A stretch of DNA of 64,000 nucleotides. Source: Microbacterium sp. (lineage in GTDB: Bacteria; Actinomycetota; Actinomycetes; Actinomycetales; Microbacteriaceae). The position numbers were made by a program, and so were the translations under genes. The DNA is taken from positions 1 to 64,000 of the forward strand of contig JAITLM010000143.1 in the NCBI GenBank assembly GCA_031277885.1, in the 5' to 3' direction. Of this stretch, positions 44,728-52,010 are shown one piece after another. Numbering within the stretch: the first letter of the stretch is position 1; the number at the start of each line of letters is the position of its first letter. The notes under the pieces were generated by a model. That model did no database searches. It was not told where the DNA came from and worked only from the letters and a program-made list of their open reading frames with translations.

Positions 44728-46121
44728 CCGATCACCACCCTGGGCTGGCGGCGCACGCCGTCGGAGATCCGCAGCAGCAGGCCGACGATGAGCCAGTTGG
44801 CGATGAGGGAGGAGCCTCCCGCCGCGAGGAACGGCGTGGTGAGGCCGGTCAGCGGGATCACGCGGGTGACGCCTCCGACCATGATGAAGACCTGCAGGCC
44901 GATCGTGAACGAGACGCCCACCGCGAGCAGCTTGCCGAAGTCGTCCTGACCGGCGACGCCGATCCGCAGGCCGCGGCTGACGAAGACCATGTACAGGCAC
45001 AGCACGGCGAACAGGCCGATCAGGCCGATCTCCTCACCCAGGCTGGTGATGATGAAGTCGCTCTCGGCGACCGGCGTGATCTGCGGGCGCCCCTGGCCGA
45101 GGCCGGTGCCGAGCAGGCCGCCGTGCGCGAGGCCGAAGATGCCCTGTGTGAGCTGGTAGCTCTGATCCTCCATGAGGTCGGGGTTGAAGGCGTTGATCCA
45201 CGTGTTGAAGCGGTTCTGCACGTAGGTCAGGAACTGCGCCACGACCGCGACGCCGATCACCACGCCCACGACGCCGATGAGCACCCAGCTGGTCTTCCCG
45301 GTGGCGACGTAGAGCATCACGATGAACATGCCGAAGATGAGCACGCCGGTGCCCAGGTCGTGCTGCGCGACGATGATGGCGAGCGAGATCAGCCAGACCA
45401 CGATCACGGGTCCCAGTTCGCGCATGCGCGGCCAGGTGATGCCGGCGAACCTCTTGCCCACGGACGACAGGCTCTCCCTCGTGCGCACGAGGTAGCCCGC
45501 GAAGAAGATCGCCAGGAAGATCTTCGAGAGCTCGCCCGGCTGGAAGCCGAGCCCGCCGATCGAGATCCAGACGTCGGCGTTCGCGTCGGCCTTGAGGCCG
45601 GGGATGAAGGGCAGGATCAGCAGCACCAGGCCCGCCAGCCCGGAGAGGTACGTGTACTTGTACAGCACGCGGTAGTTGCGCAGGAAGATCACGAGGGCGA
45701 TCGCACCGGCGACCGAGATCGCCATCCACATGAGCTGCTTGTTGGAGGACGCGTTCCAGCCCGTGTCGTGATTGGCGATGTCGATCCGGTAGATCTCGGC
45801 GATGCCGACGCCGGTGAGGAGCGTCGCGATCGGGAGGACGAACGGATCCGCATCGCTGGCGACGAAGCGCAGCACGATGTGCAAGGCGAACACGAGCACG
45901 GCGAGCCCGCCGCCGATGAGCAGGATCATCGGGTCGATGTGGCCGAGCGCGCCCAGCTGCACCAGGGTGAGGGCCGAGCCTGCCACTACCACGGCGAAGA
46001 GCAGGAGCCAGAACTCGCGGTTGCGCTGCGTCTGCGGGCCGCGGATCCGGCGCAGCGCGCGCAGCACGGCCGTGTCGGCCGCGACGTCTCCGGCGTTGGG
46101 GGCGGGTGCGGTGGCGGTCAT
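44724..46121 (-). CDS. rodA: SEDS peptidoglycan polymerase RodA/FtsW
   Basis: 465 residues with twelve or so transmembrane segments. SEDS signature near the C-terminus as AESDFIITSLGEEIGLIG and IPLTGLTTPFLAAGGSSLIAN; catalytic Asp region WISIGGLGFQPGELSKI. Lipid II polymerase partner of PbpA. It sits between pstP and pbpA, as in M. tuberculosis (Rv0017c), and overlaps both by ATGA. Confidence 0.94.
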   Translation of the reverse strand: MTATAPAPNAGDVAADTAVLRALRRIRGPQTQRNREFWLLLFAVVVAGSALTLVQLGALGHIDPMILLIGGGLAVLVFALHIVLRFVASDADPFVLPIATLLTGVGIAEIYRIDIANHDTGWNASSNKQLMWMAISVAGAIALVIFLRNYRVLYKYTYLSGLAGLVLLILPFIPGLKADANADVWISIGGLGFQPGELSKIFLAIFFAGYLVRTRESLSSVGKRFAGITWPRMRELGPVIVVWLISLAIIVAQHDLGTGVLIFGMFIVMLYVATGKTSWVLIGVVGVVIGVAVVAQFLTYVQNRFNTWINAFNPDLMEDQSYQLTQGIFGLAHGGLLGTGLGQGRPQITPVAESDFIITSLGEEIGLIGLFAVLCLYMVFVSRGLRIGVAGQDDFGKLLAVGVSFTIGLQVFIMVGGVTRVIPLTGLTTPFLAAGGSSLIANWLIVGLLLRISDGVRRQPRVVIG

Positions 46122-47368
46122 GGCGTCTTCCCCGTCCCGGTCGAGGCGCGGAGGCGCCCGACGATGGCCGTCGCGTCGTCGAGGGAGCGTGCGGTGATGG
46201 TCTGCTGCACGAGCGACTGGTTGAAGCTGGGCAGATCCGACATCTTGATGCCGGTGTCCTCGTACACGTGCGAGAGGGAGATCGGGCCGAGATCCTGCTG
46301 GATCCCCTGGAACACGGCGACCGTGTCGGTGTCGGAGGAGACCCCCACGAAGTAGCGGGTCTGCGTCCACGCATAGGCGCCGAACAGCGCGGCCGCCATG
46401 AGCGCGATGACCACGAGGAGTCCGGTGATCCAACCGACGCGGCGCCGCACCGAGCGGCGGTGGTCCTCCTCGATGAGCTCCTCGAGGTAGTCGGCGGCGG
46501 GCTCGAAGTGCGTGGGCTCGTTCGCCGCCTGGCGCACGGGGTGCAGCCAGCTCGGGCGCGCCGGGCGCGCAGCGGGCACGATGATGCCCTGCGGGTTCGC
46601 CGCGGCGCCGACGACGGTCGCGGATCCAGAGAGCACGGGGTGCTGGCCGCCGACGTCGACGATCACGATCGTGACGTTGTCGGGGGCGCCGCCGTCCAGC
46701 GCATACTTCAGCAGACCGTCCGCGGTGCGTCCGGGGGCCATGCCGAGGCGCAGCGTCTTCTCCATGTGCACTTCGTCGACGACGCCGGAGAGGCCGTCGG
46801 AGCACAGCAGCCAGCGGTCCCCCGGCAGCGTCGGCATGACGAACATGTCGAGCTCGGGATCCGCGTCCATGTCGCTGAGCACGCGCATGAGCACGGAGCG
46901 GCGCGGGTGGTAGCGCGCCTCCTCCGGCGTGATGCGGCCCGAGTCGACCAGCCGCTGCACGAAGGTGTGATCGGTGGTGATCTGGGTGAGCGTCTCGTCG
47001 CGGTAGAGGTAGATGCGGGAGTCGCCGATGTGGCCGATGACGGCGTAGTCGTCGACCATGATGATCGCGTCGAGCGTGGTGCCGAGGCCGGCGAGCTCCG
47101 GACGGTCCTTGACGGCGCGGATCATGTCGCCCGCGGCGGTCGTGGCGGCCGCCTGCAGCGAGGCCTCCGCGTCCATGGTCGAGGGGTAGGCGTGGTCGAG
47201 GTTCTGCAGCCGGTGGATCGCGAGACTGCTCGCGACGTCGCCGCCCGCGTGGCCGCCCATGCCGTCGGCGACGACGAACAGGTTCGCCCCGGCATAGCCG
47301 GAGTCCTGGTTGTTGGAGCGGACCTTCCCGGTGTGGGAGATCGCGGCGCTCGAGCCCTCGAAGACCAT
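46118..47368 (-). CDS. pstP: PP2C-type serine/threonine phosphatase PstP
   Basis: 416 residues: PP2C domain (about 5-240) with metal-binding Asp in VVADGMGGHAGGD, GHIGDSRIYL, LCSDGLSG and GGAPDNVTIV motifs; a linker; one TM near 313-336; and an extracellular domain (about 340-410). Reverses PknA/PknB phosphorylation. The stop is coupled to rodA; fhaB lies upstream. Confidence 0.94.
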   Translation of the reverse strand: MVFEGSSAAISHTGKVRSNNQDSGYAGANLFVVADGMGGHAGGDVASSLAIHRLQNLDHAYPSTMDAEASLQAAATTAAGDMIRAVKDRPELAGLGTTLDAIIMVDDYAVIGHIGDSRIYLYRDETLTQITTDHTFVQRLVDSGRITPEEARYHPRRSVLMRVLSDMDADPELDMFVMPTLPGDRWLLCSDGLSGVVDEVHMEKTLRLGMAPGRTADGLLKYALDGGAPDNVTIVIVDVGGQHPVLSGSATVVGAAANPQGIIVPAARPARPSWLHPVRQAANEPTHFEPAADYLEELIEEDHRRSVRRRVGWITGLLVVIALMAAALFGAYAWTQTRYFVGVSSDTDTVAVFQGIQQDLGPISLSHVYEDTGIKMSDLPSFNQSLVQQTITARSLDDATAIVGRLRASTGTGKTP

Positions 47369-47377
47369 GGTCGCCGG

Positions 47378-47893
47378 TTACGCCCGCAGCTCGAACGTTG
47401 TGGCGCCCACCTTGATGGGCGCGCCGATCGACACGGCGACGGGGGCGCCGACGCGCTCGCCGTTCAGGAACGTGCCGTTCGTGGAGTCGAGATCCTGGAG
47501 CATCCACTGATCGCCCCAGAGCAGCAGGCGCGCGTGATGGCTGGACGTGTAGTCGTCGCGGATGACCAGCCCCGACTCGCTCGAACGGCCGATCGACATC
47601 GGCTCGGATCCCAGCGGCACCTCGAGGCCGGCCTTGGGGCCGGACGTGATGACGAGCTTGGCGACGGTGGACGTGGTGGCGGGTCCGCCGGGCCTGCTCC
47701 TCGGCGCCGCCGGGGTCTTCGCGGGCGGGGCGGGCTTGGCCGCGGGGGCGCTCGCCGCGGCCTCCGCCTGGGGCAGCTTGCGCACGCGCACGCCGAACAG
47801 GTCCGCGCGGAGCGAGTAGACGACGGCGAAGACGAAGAACCACATCAGCACGAGGAAGCCGATGCGGAGGAGGAGGAGCGTCAGTTCACTCAT
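47378..47893 (-). CDS. fhaB: FHA-domain protein FhaB (FipA)
   Basis: 171 residues: N-terminal TM (LTLLLLRIGFLVLMWFFVFAVVYS), an Ala/Pro linker (APAAKPAPPAKTPAAP), and a C-terminal FHA domain with GSEPMSIGRSSESGLVIRDD and SSHHARLL and DSTNGTFLNG motifs. Phosphothreonine reader; interacts with FtsZ/FtsQ in mycobacteria. Starts 42 bases after fhaA and ends nine bases before pstP. Confidence 0.93.
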   Translation of the reverse strand: MSELTLLLLRIGFLVLMWFFVFAVVYSLRADLFGVRVRKLPQAEAAASAPAAKPAPPAKTPAAPRSRPGGPATTSTVAKLVITSGPKAGLEVPLGSEPMSIGRSSESGLVIRDDYTSSHHARLLLWGDQWMLQDLDSTNGTFLNGERVGAPVAVSIGAPIKVGATTFELRA

Positions 47894-47935
47894 GACGGCT
47901 GCTCCTCACGATGGCGCGCTCGCCGCGGGCCGCGC

Positions 47936-48664
47936 TCACGGATTGACCCCGAACGCGCGGGTGGCGTCGTCGCCGCGGCCGCCGCGGGCCGGCTCGGAGA
48001 CGGGCACGACCTCGAACATCAGGTCGGTGCGGCCGATCGTGATGACCATGCCGCTCTCCAGCTGGGCCTCGCGCACGCGCTGGCCGTTGAGCTTGGTGCC
48101 GTTGGTGGAGCCGAGATCGCGGAGCATGGCGTGGTCGCCGTCCCACAGCACCTCGGCGTGCTTGCGGCTGGATCCGGCATCGCTGATGGTGATGTCGGCG
48201 TCGCTGCCTCGGCCGATGACCGTGCGCGCCTTGGTGACGGGGTGACGGGTGCCGCCGGTGGTGACGACGGCCTGCCAGGTGACGCGTCCGCTGCTCCGCG
48301 TGGAGGCGGATTCGACGCGCACGGTGCCCGTCGCGAGCTTGTCATCGGCTTCGAGGGCGATGTTCACGGGACCGGAGAAGCTGTAGCCCTGGGCGCGGGC
48401 GTGCTCCTTGACCAGGACGTGCAGCTCGTCGAGGAGGGCGGATCCGAGTCCGTGCATGGCGGTCGCGTCCTCGCCGCTCAGGTGCACGAGGAAGGTGCTC
48501 GGCACGATGATGCGGTCGCGGCTGACGACGGCCGCCTTCGTGTCCATCTCGCGACGCAGTGCCGAAGCGATCTCCACGGGCTGGATGCCGCTGCGGAAGG
48601 TCTTCGCGAACGCGCTGTTCACTGCGCGCTCGAGACCCTTCTCAAAGCTGTCTAGTAGTCCCAC
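47936..48664 (-). CDS. fhaA: FHA-domain protein FhaA (DUF3662)
   Basis: 242 residues: N-terminal DUF3662 domain (about 1-115, GLLDSFEKGLERAVNSAFAK) and C-terminal FHA domain with TVIGRGSDADITISD, SSRKHAEVLW and DLGSTNGTKLNGQRV. Binds phosphorylated MviN to control peptidoglycan export. GTG start at 48662-48664 is preceded by GGGAG. It is the first gene of the leftward cell-wall cluster and is divergent from tRNA-Leu. Confidence 0.93.
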   Translation of the reverse strand: MGLLDSFEKGLERAVNSAFAKTFRSGIQPVEIASALRREMDTKAAVVSRDRIIVPSTFLVHLSGEDATAMHGLGSALLDELHVLVKEHARAQGYSFSGPVNIALEADDKLATGTVRVESASTRSSGRVTWQAVVTTGGTRHPVTKARTVIGRGSDADITISDAGSSRKHAEVLWDGDHAMLRDLGSTNGTKLNGQRVREAQLESGMVITIGRTDLMFEVVPVSEPARGGRGDDATRAFGVNP

Positions 48665-48788
48665 TGGGCTCCCATGGCTCACCGATCGGTACGCACATCG
48701 TAGCGACAAGGCCTGAATGATCCCCCGGACGGCGCGATCCGGATGCCGCGCGGGCGCGGGGTTCGACGGCGAACGCGCCGGATCCCGC

Positions 48789-48847
48789 CGAGCGCACGGG
48801 ACGTTCGCGTGCGCAGCCCGTGCACTCGACGCGTTGCCGTGCGCTCG
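48789..48847. repeat. Four-motif nested inverted repeat (48.8 kb element)
   Basis: Unit CGAGCGCACGG at 48789-48799 and CGTGCGCAGCC at 48808-48818 (19 bp apart), then inverted CCGTGCACTCG at 48818-48828 and CCGTGCGCTCG at 48837-48847 (19 bp apart). Lies in the 263-base divergent gap between fhaA and tRNA-Leu. Same geometry as the elements at 8045, 29437 and 59165, with a different motif. Confidence 0.82.
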
Positions 48848-48927
48848 ACACGGCCGGGTGCCGCGTCGGTTCGGAGTGGGCGTCGGGGCGTGATATTCTC
48901 GGGAGGTTGGTTCGCGAGGACCGACAT

Positions 48928-49011
48928 GCGCGAGTGGCGGAATAGGTAGACGCGCTGGCTTCAGGTGCCAGTGCCTGCAAGGGCGTGGGGGTTCAAGTCC
49001 CCCCTCGCGCA
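48928..49011 (+). tRNA. tRNA-Leu (CAG)
   Basis: 84 bases, class II with long variable arm. Acceptor GCGCGAG / CTCGCGC, anticodon stem CTGGC / GCCAG with loop TTCAGGT (anticodon CAG), variable arm TGCCTGCAAGGGCGT, T arm GGGGG-TTCAAGT-CCCCC. Discriminator A; CCA not encoded (ACA follows). A TATTCT -10-like hexamer lies at 48894-48899. Position after fhaA matches leuT in M. tuberculosis. Confidence 0.97.
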
Positions 49012-49020
49012 CAGTGAGGA

Positions 49021-49050
49021 GAAGGCCCGGATCGAGAGATCCGGGCCTTC
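49021..49050 (+). terminator. Terminator after tRNA-Leu
   Basis: 13-bp perfect stem GAAGGCCCGGATC / GATCCGGGCCTTC with GAGA loop, followed by TTCATTTCCTT. The stem is identical to the terminator at 13946-13975. Confidence 0.85.
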
Positions 49051-49128
49051 TTCATTTCCTTGACCCGTGCGGGCCCGCCGCTAATCTGGCGTCAGCCGCG
49101 GACCGCGGCGCGAGCCGAAGGAGACGTC

Positions 49129-51003
49129 GTGGTTCCGAACGAGTCCGCACCCGCCGCCGACGGGGCCGCGCCGGAGGCTCCGGAGCCGCGGACGGGCCCG
49201 TTCCGCCGTCTGACCGCGACGGTCGCGCGCGGGAGCACGCCGATCCGCGTCGTGCTGGGGCTCGCGCTCCTCGCGGTCGGCGTCGTCTTCCTCCTCGTGT
49301 CGATGACCGTGCAGACGATCGCGCTCGTCACCGGGATCGGAATACTGCTGGCCGGCATCCCGGTGCTCCTCACCGCGGGCGAGCACAACGACCCCGGAGA
49401 AGACGGCGGATCCGCATCGCGCCCGGTCGCCGCGATCGTCGCGCGTGTGCTCGGCGGGCTGCTCGTGCTGCTCGGGGCCGGCATGGCGCTGTGGCCGGCG
49501 GCGGGTGCTCCCCTGCTCGCCCTCCTCCTCACGATCGCGCTGGTCGCCTTCGCGCTGGCCACCGCGGTCCGCGCCTTCCGTCCCGTTGCGGACCAGCGCG
49601 TCACGGGGCTCATCGCGGCGGTCGCGACGCTCGCGGTGGCCGCGATCACCGTGTTCTGGCCGGTGCTGACCCTCGTCGTGTTCCGGCTCGGCGTCGGCGC
49701 GTGGTTCGTCTTCCTCGGACTGCAGCTGCTCCTGCGCGCCGTCGTGCGGCGCTCCCCCGCGAAGAGCACCACGCGCCGCCCGGGGGTGCGCTGGCTCCGC
49801 ACGATCGGCGCGAGCGCCGCTCTCGTGCTCGCGGTCGCGCTCGCCGGGGGCAGCGGCGCGCTGCTCGGCGGTACGCCGCTGCCGGTGCCCGACGCGTTCT
49901 ACACGCCGCCTGCCGTCGTGCCGTCGAAGCCCGGCACGCTGATCCGCTCCGAACCGATGACGGTGGGCGTGCCCGCCGGCGCGAAGGCGTGGCGGATCCT
50001 CTACACGACCACGAACCCGGACGGGTCACCGGCCGTCTCGAGCGGCACGGTGCTCGCGCCGGAGTCTCCCGGGCCGGATCCGCTCCCGCTCCTCACGGTC
50101 TCCCACGGCACGGTCGGCGTGGTGCCGGGCTGCTCGCCGTCGCTGAGCCCCGCGCCCTTCGCGGACGGCGCGGGCACGGCGATGGCAGACATGGTGACCG
50201 CGCACGGCTGGGTCGCCGTCACGTCCGACTACATCGGCCTCGGCACGAAGGGCCCGCACCCCTATCTCGTCGGCGATGCGGAGGCCCGCAACGTGTGGGA
50301 CGCGTCGAAGGCCGTGCTCGGCTTCCGCGAGCTCAAGGTATCCACCGACACGGTGATCTGGGGGCACTCCCAGGGCGGCCAGGGATCGCTCTGGACCGGC
50401 CAGATCGCCTCGTCCTATGCGCCGGAGTTCACGGTCAAGGGCGTCGCGGCGTTCGCGCCGGCCTCGAACCTGTACGCGCTCGCCGAGGCGATCAAGTCGG
50501 AGACGGCCGGCAAGACGGTGTCGGCCTACATCGCGGCGACCTGGGACAAGGTGTTCCCCGCTCTGAAGGTCGAGAAGAGCCTCACCCCCGGATCCGCGGG
50601 GCCGGTCGAGCGCATCGGCGGACTCTGCTTCAACGGGCACGACGGCCTCGCCGCGATCCTGCGCGGCAGCCAGGTGCCGAACCAGATCTTCCCGGATGCG
50701 CTGCTCGACGGTCCGTTCGGCGACAAGCTCAAGGAGCAGGAGCCCACCGGGCCGTTCCCCGCACCCGTGCTGGTCGCGCAGGGACTGGCGGATCCGCTCG
50801 TGAAGCCCGCGATCCAGGACGAGTGGGTGAAGGCCCGCTGCGATGCCGGGATCCCCATCGACTACCGCACCTACCCCGGGCTCGGTCACGTCGAGCTCGT
50901 CGGGCCGGACTCCCCGCTCACGCCGCAGCTCGAGCAGTGGACCCTGGACCGCTGGGACGGCAAGGCCCCGACCCCGGACTGCGATCACCTGCCCGCGGGC
51001 TGA
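49129..51003 (+). CDS. Membrane-anchored lipase (HdeD-like membrane domain fused to LIP-type alpha/beta hydrolase)
   Basis: 624 residues. N-terminal third (about 35-245) carries six or so hydrophobic segments resembling HdeD/DUF308 proteins; the C-terminal domain is a secreted-type LIP lipase with nucleophile in WGHSQGG, Asp in GLADPLV and His in GLGHVEL. The catalytic domain probably faces outside. GTG at 49129 is preceded by AAGGAGA. The fusion is unusual; most LIP lipases have only a signal peptide. Substrate unknown. Confidence 0.82.
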   Translation: MVPNESAPAADGAAPEAPEPRTGPFRRLTATVARGSTPIRVVLGLALLAVGVVFLLVSMTVQTIALVTGIGILLAGIPVLLTAGEHNDPGEDGGSASRPVAAIVARVLGGLLVLLGAGMALWPAAGAPLLALLLTIALVAFALATAVRAFRPVADQRVTGLIAAVATLAVAAITVFWPVLTLVVFRLGVGAWFVFLGLQLLLRAVVRRSPAKSTTRRPGVRWLRTIGASAALVLAVALAGGSGALLGGTPLPVPDAFYTPPAVVPSKPGTLIRSEPMTVGVPAGAKAWRILYTTTNPDGSPAVSSGTVLAPESPGPDPLPLLTVSHGTVGVVPGCSPSLSPAPFADGAGTAMADMVTAHGWVAVTSDYIGLGTKGPHPYLVGDAEARNVWDASKAVLGFRELKVSTDTVIWGHSQGGQGSLWTGQIASSYAPEFTVKGVAAFAPASNLYALAEAIKSETAGKTVSAYIAATWDKVFPALKVEKSLTPGSAGPVERIGGLCFNGHDGLAAILRGSQVPNQIFPDALLDGPFGDKLKEQEPTGPFPAPVLVAQGLADPLVKPAIQDEWVKARCDAGIPIDYRTYPGLGHVELVGPDSPLTPQLEQWTLDRWDGKAPTPDCDHLPAG

Positions 51004-51033
51004 ACCGCACCCGCGCCGTCTCGTCGCCGCGGT

Positions 51034-51819
51034 TCAGAGCATGATGTCCTCGGCGCTGCGGAGCGGGCGCCACTCGACAGGGCGGATCCCCCGGGTTGTC
51101 AGCACATCGGCGGACGCGAGGGGTCCGACGTCGACGCCGGCGAGTGCGGCGATCTCGGCGATGGGCACCTGGAACGTGCGGAACCCGCCGAGCGGTGCGG
51201 CGGCGAGCAGGCCGTCCCTGGTGTCGACGAGGTCGCTCTGGTCGAGGACGAAGCCGGCCGCCGCGAGGGAACCCTCCGCTTCCCAGGCCGCGATCTTCCA
51301 GAAGCGCAAGGGGATCCGGATGCCGTGGTAGGGCGGGTCGTCCTCGGCGAGCACCGGGGCCGTGAAGACGGAGATGCGCTGCGCGGTGGCCTCGGCATAG
51401 GTCAGCACGTGGTCTTCGAGGCCGAGCCAGAGCTCGGGACCCTGATTGAAACGCGCCGCCTGCGGAGCGGCGTTCGGGTAGACGAAGGTGGCCTCCATCG
51501 CGGCGCGCGCCGCCGCGACGTCCCCCCATCCCGGATCGCGCCGCCGCACCAGGTGCCCGCGGTCGAGGTCGTTGCGCGCGTACACGGCGGGGCCGGTCTG
51601 CTCGCCCTCCCCGACCCGGGGGTCGAGCCGCCATGCGCCCGTGCGCGGCAGGTCGCGCAGCGTCGTGCCGTCGATGTTCACGCCCGTCGCCGCCGCCAGT
51701 CGGCGGGCGGGATCGAGCAGCACGGTGAAGCGCGGATACGCGAGCTCGCGCACCTCGCGCTCCGGGTGCGGGAGAGGGATGGAGGTGGAGAGGAAGCCGG
51801 GCTCGTAGCCGTCCGTCAT
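51034..51819 (-). CDS. DNA/RNA non-specific endonuclease
   Basis: 261 residues with the beta-beta-alpha-metal nuclease motif YARNDLDRGHLVRRRDPGWG near 96-115 (DRGH, catalytic His) and a downstream NAAPQ...FNQGPELWLGLED segment with the metal-binding Asn. No signal peptide is apparent, so the protein may act inside the cell or leave by an unrecognised route. It is divergent from the first MFS gene and shares the operator-bearing gap. Confidence 0.88.
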   Translation of the reverse strand: MTDGYEPGFLSTSIPLPHPEREVRELAYPRFTVLLDPARRLAAATGVNIDGTTLRDLPRTGAWRLDPRVGEGEQTGPAVYARNDLDRGHLVRRRDPGWGDVAAARAAMEATFVYPNAAPQAARFNQGPELWLGLEDHVLTYAEATAQRISVFTAPVLAEDDPPYHGIRIPLRFWKIAAWEAEGSLAAAGFVLDQSDLVDTRDGLLAAAPLGGFRTFQVPIAEIAALAGVDVGPLASADVLTTRGIRPVEWRPLRSAEDIML

Positions 51820-51904
51820 GCCTCCATCGTGACGGACGCCTCCGACACTGGCACCAGGCGGATCCAGAATCCGTGCGTGCAGGAAAGCTTGCAAGCGTGT
51901 AACA

Positions 51905-51918
51905 TTGCAGAGTTGCAA
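51905..51918. promoter_or_regulatory. Operator of the first MFS-TetR cassette
   Basis: Palindrome TTGCA-N4-TGCAA (TTGCAGAGTTGCAA) preceded by GTGTAACA, whose TAACAT is a possible -10. The second cassette has TTGCA-N4-TGCAA preceded by GTGTAATC at the equivalent place (54911-54924). A second palindrome GCTTGCAAGC lies just upstream at 51888-51897. Probable TetR binding site. Confidence 0.7.
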
Positions 51919-52010
51919 GTTTTGCGCCGGCGTCGGCGCTCGTGTCGATCGACGAAGTCCGCGAGCGGGATCCGCACCGCTCCATCCCCCGTTCTCCTGG
52001 AAGGACCTCT

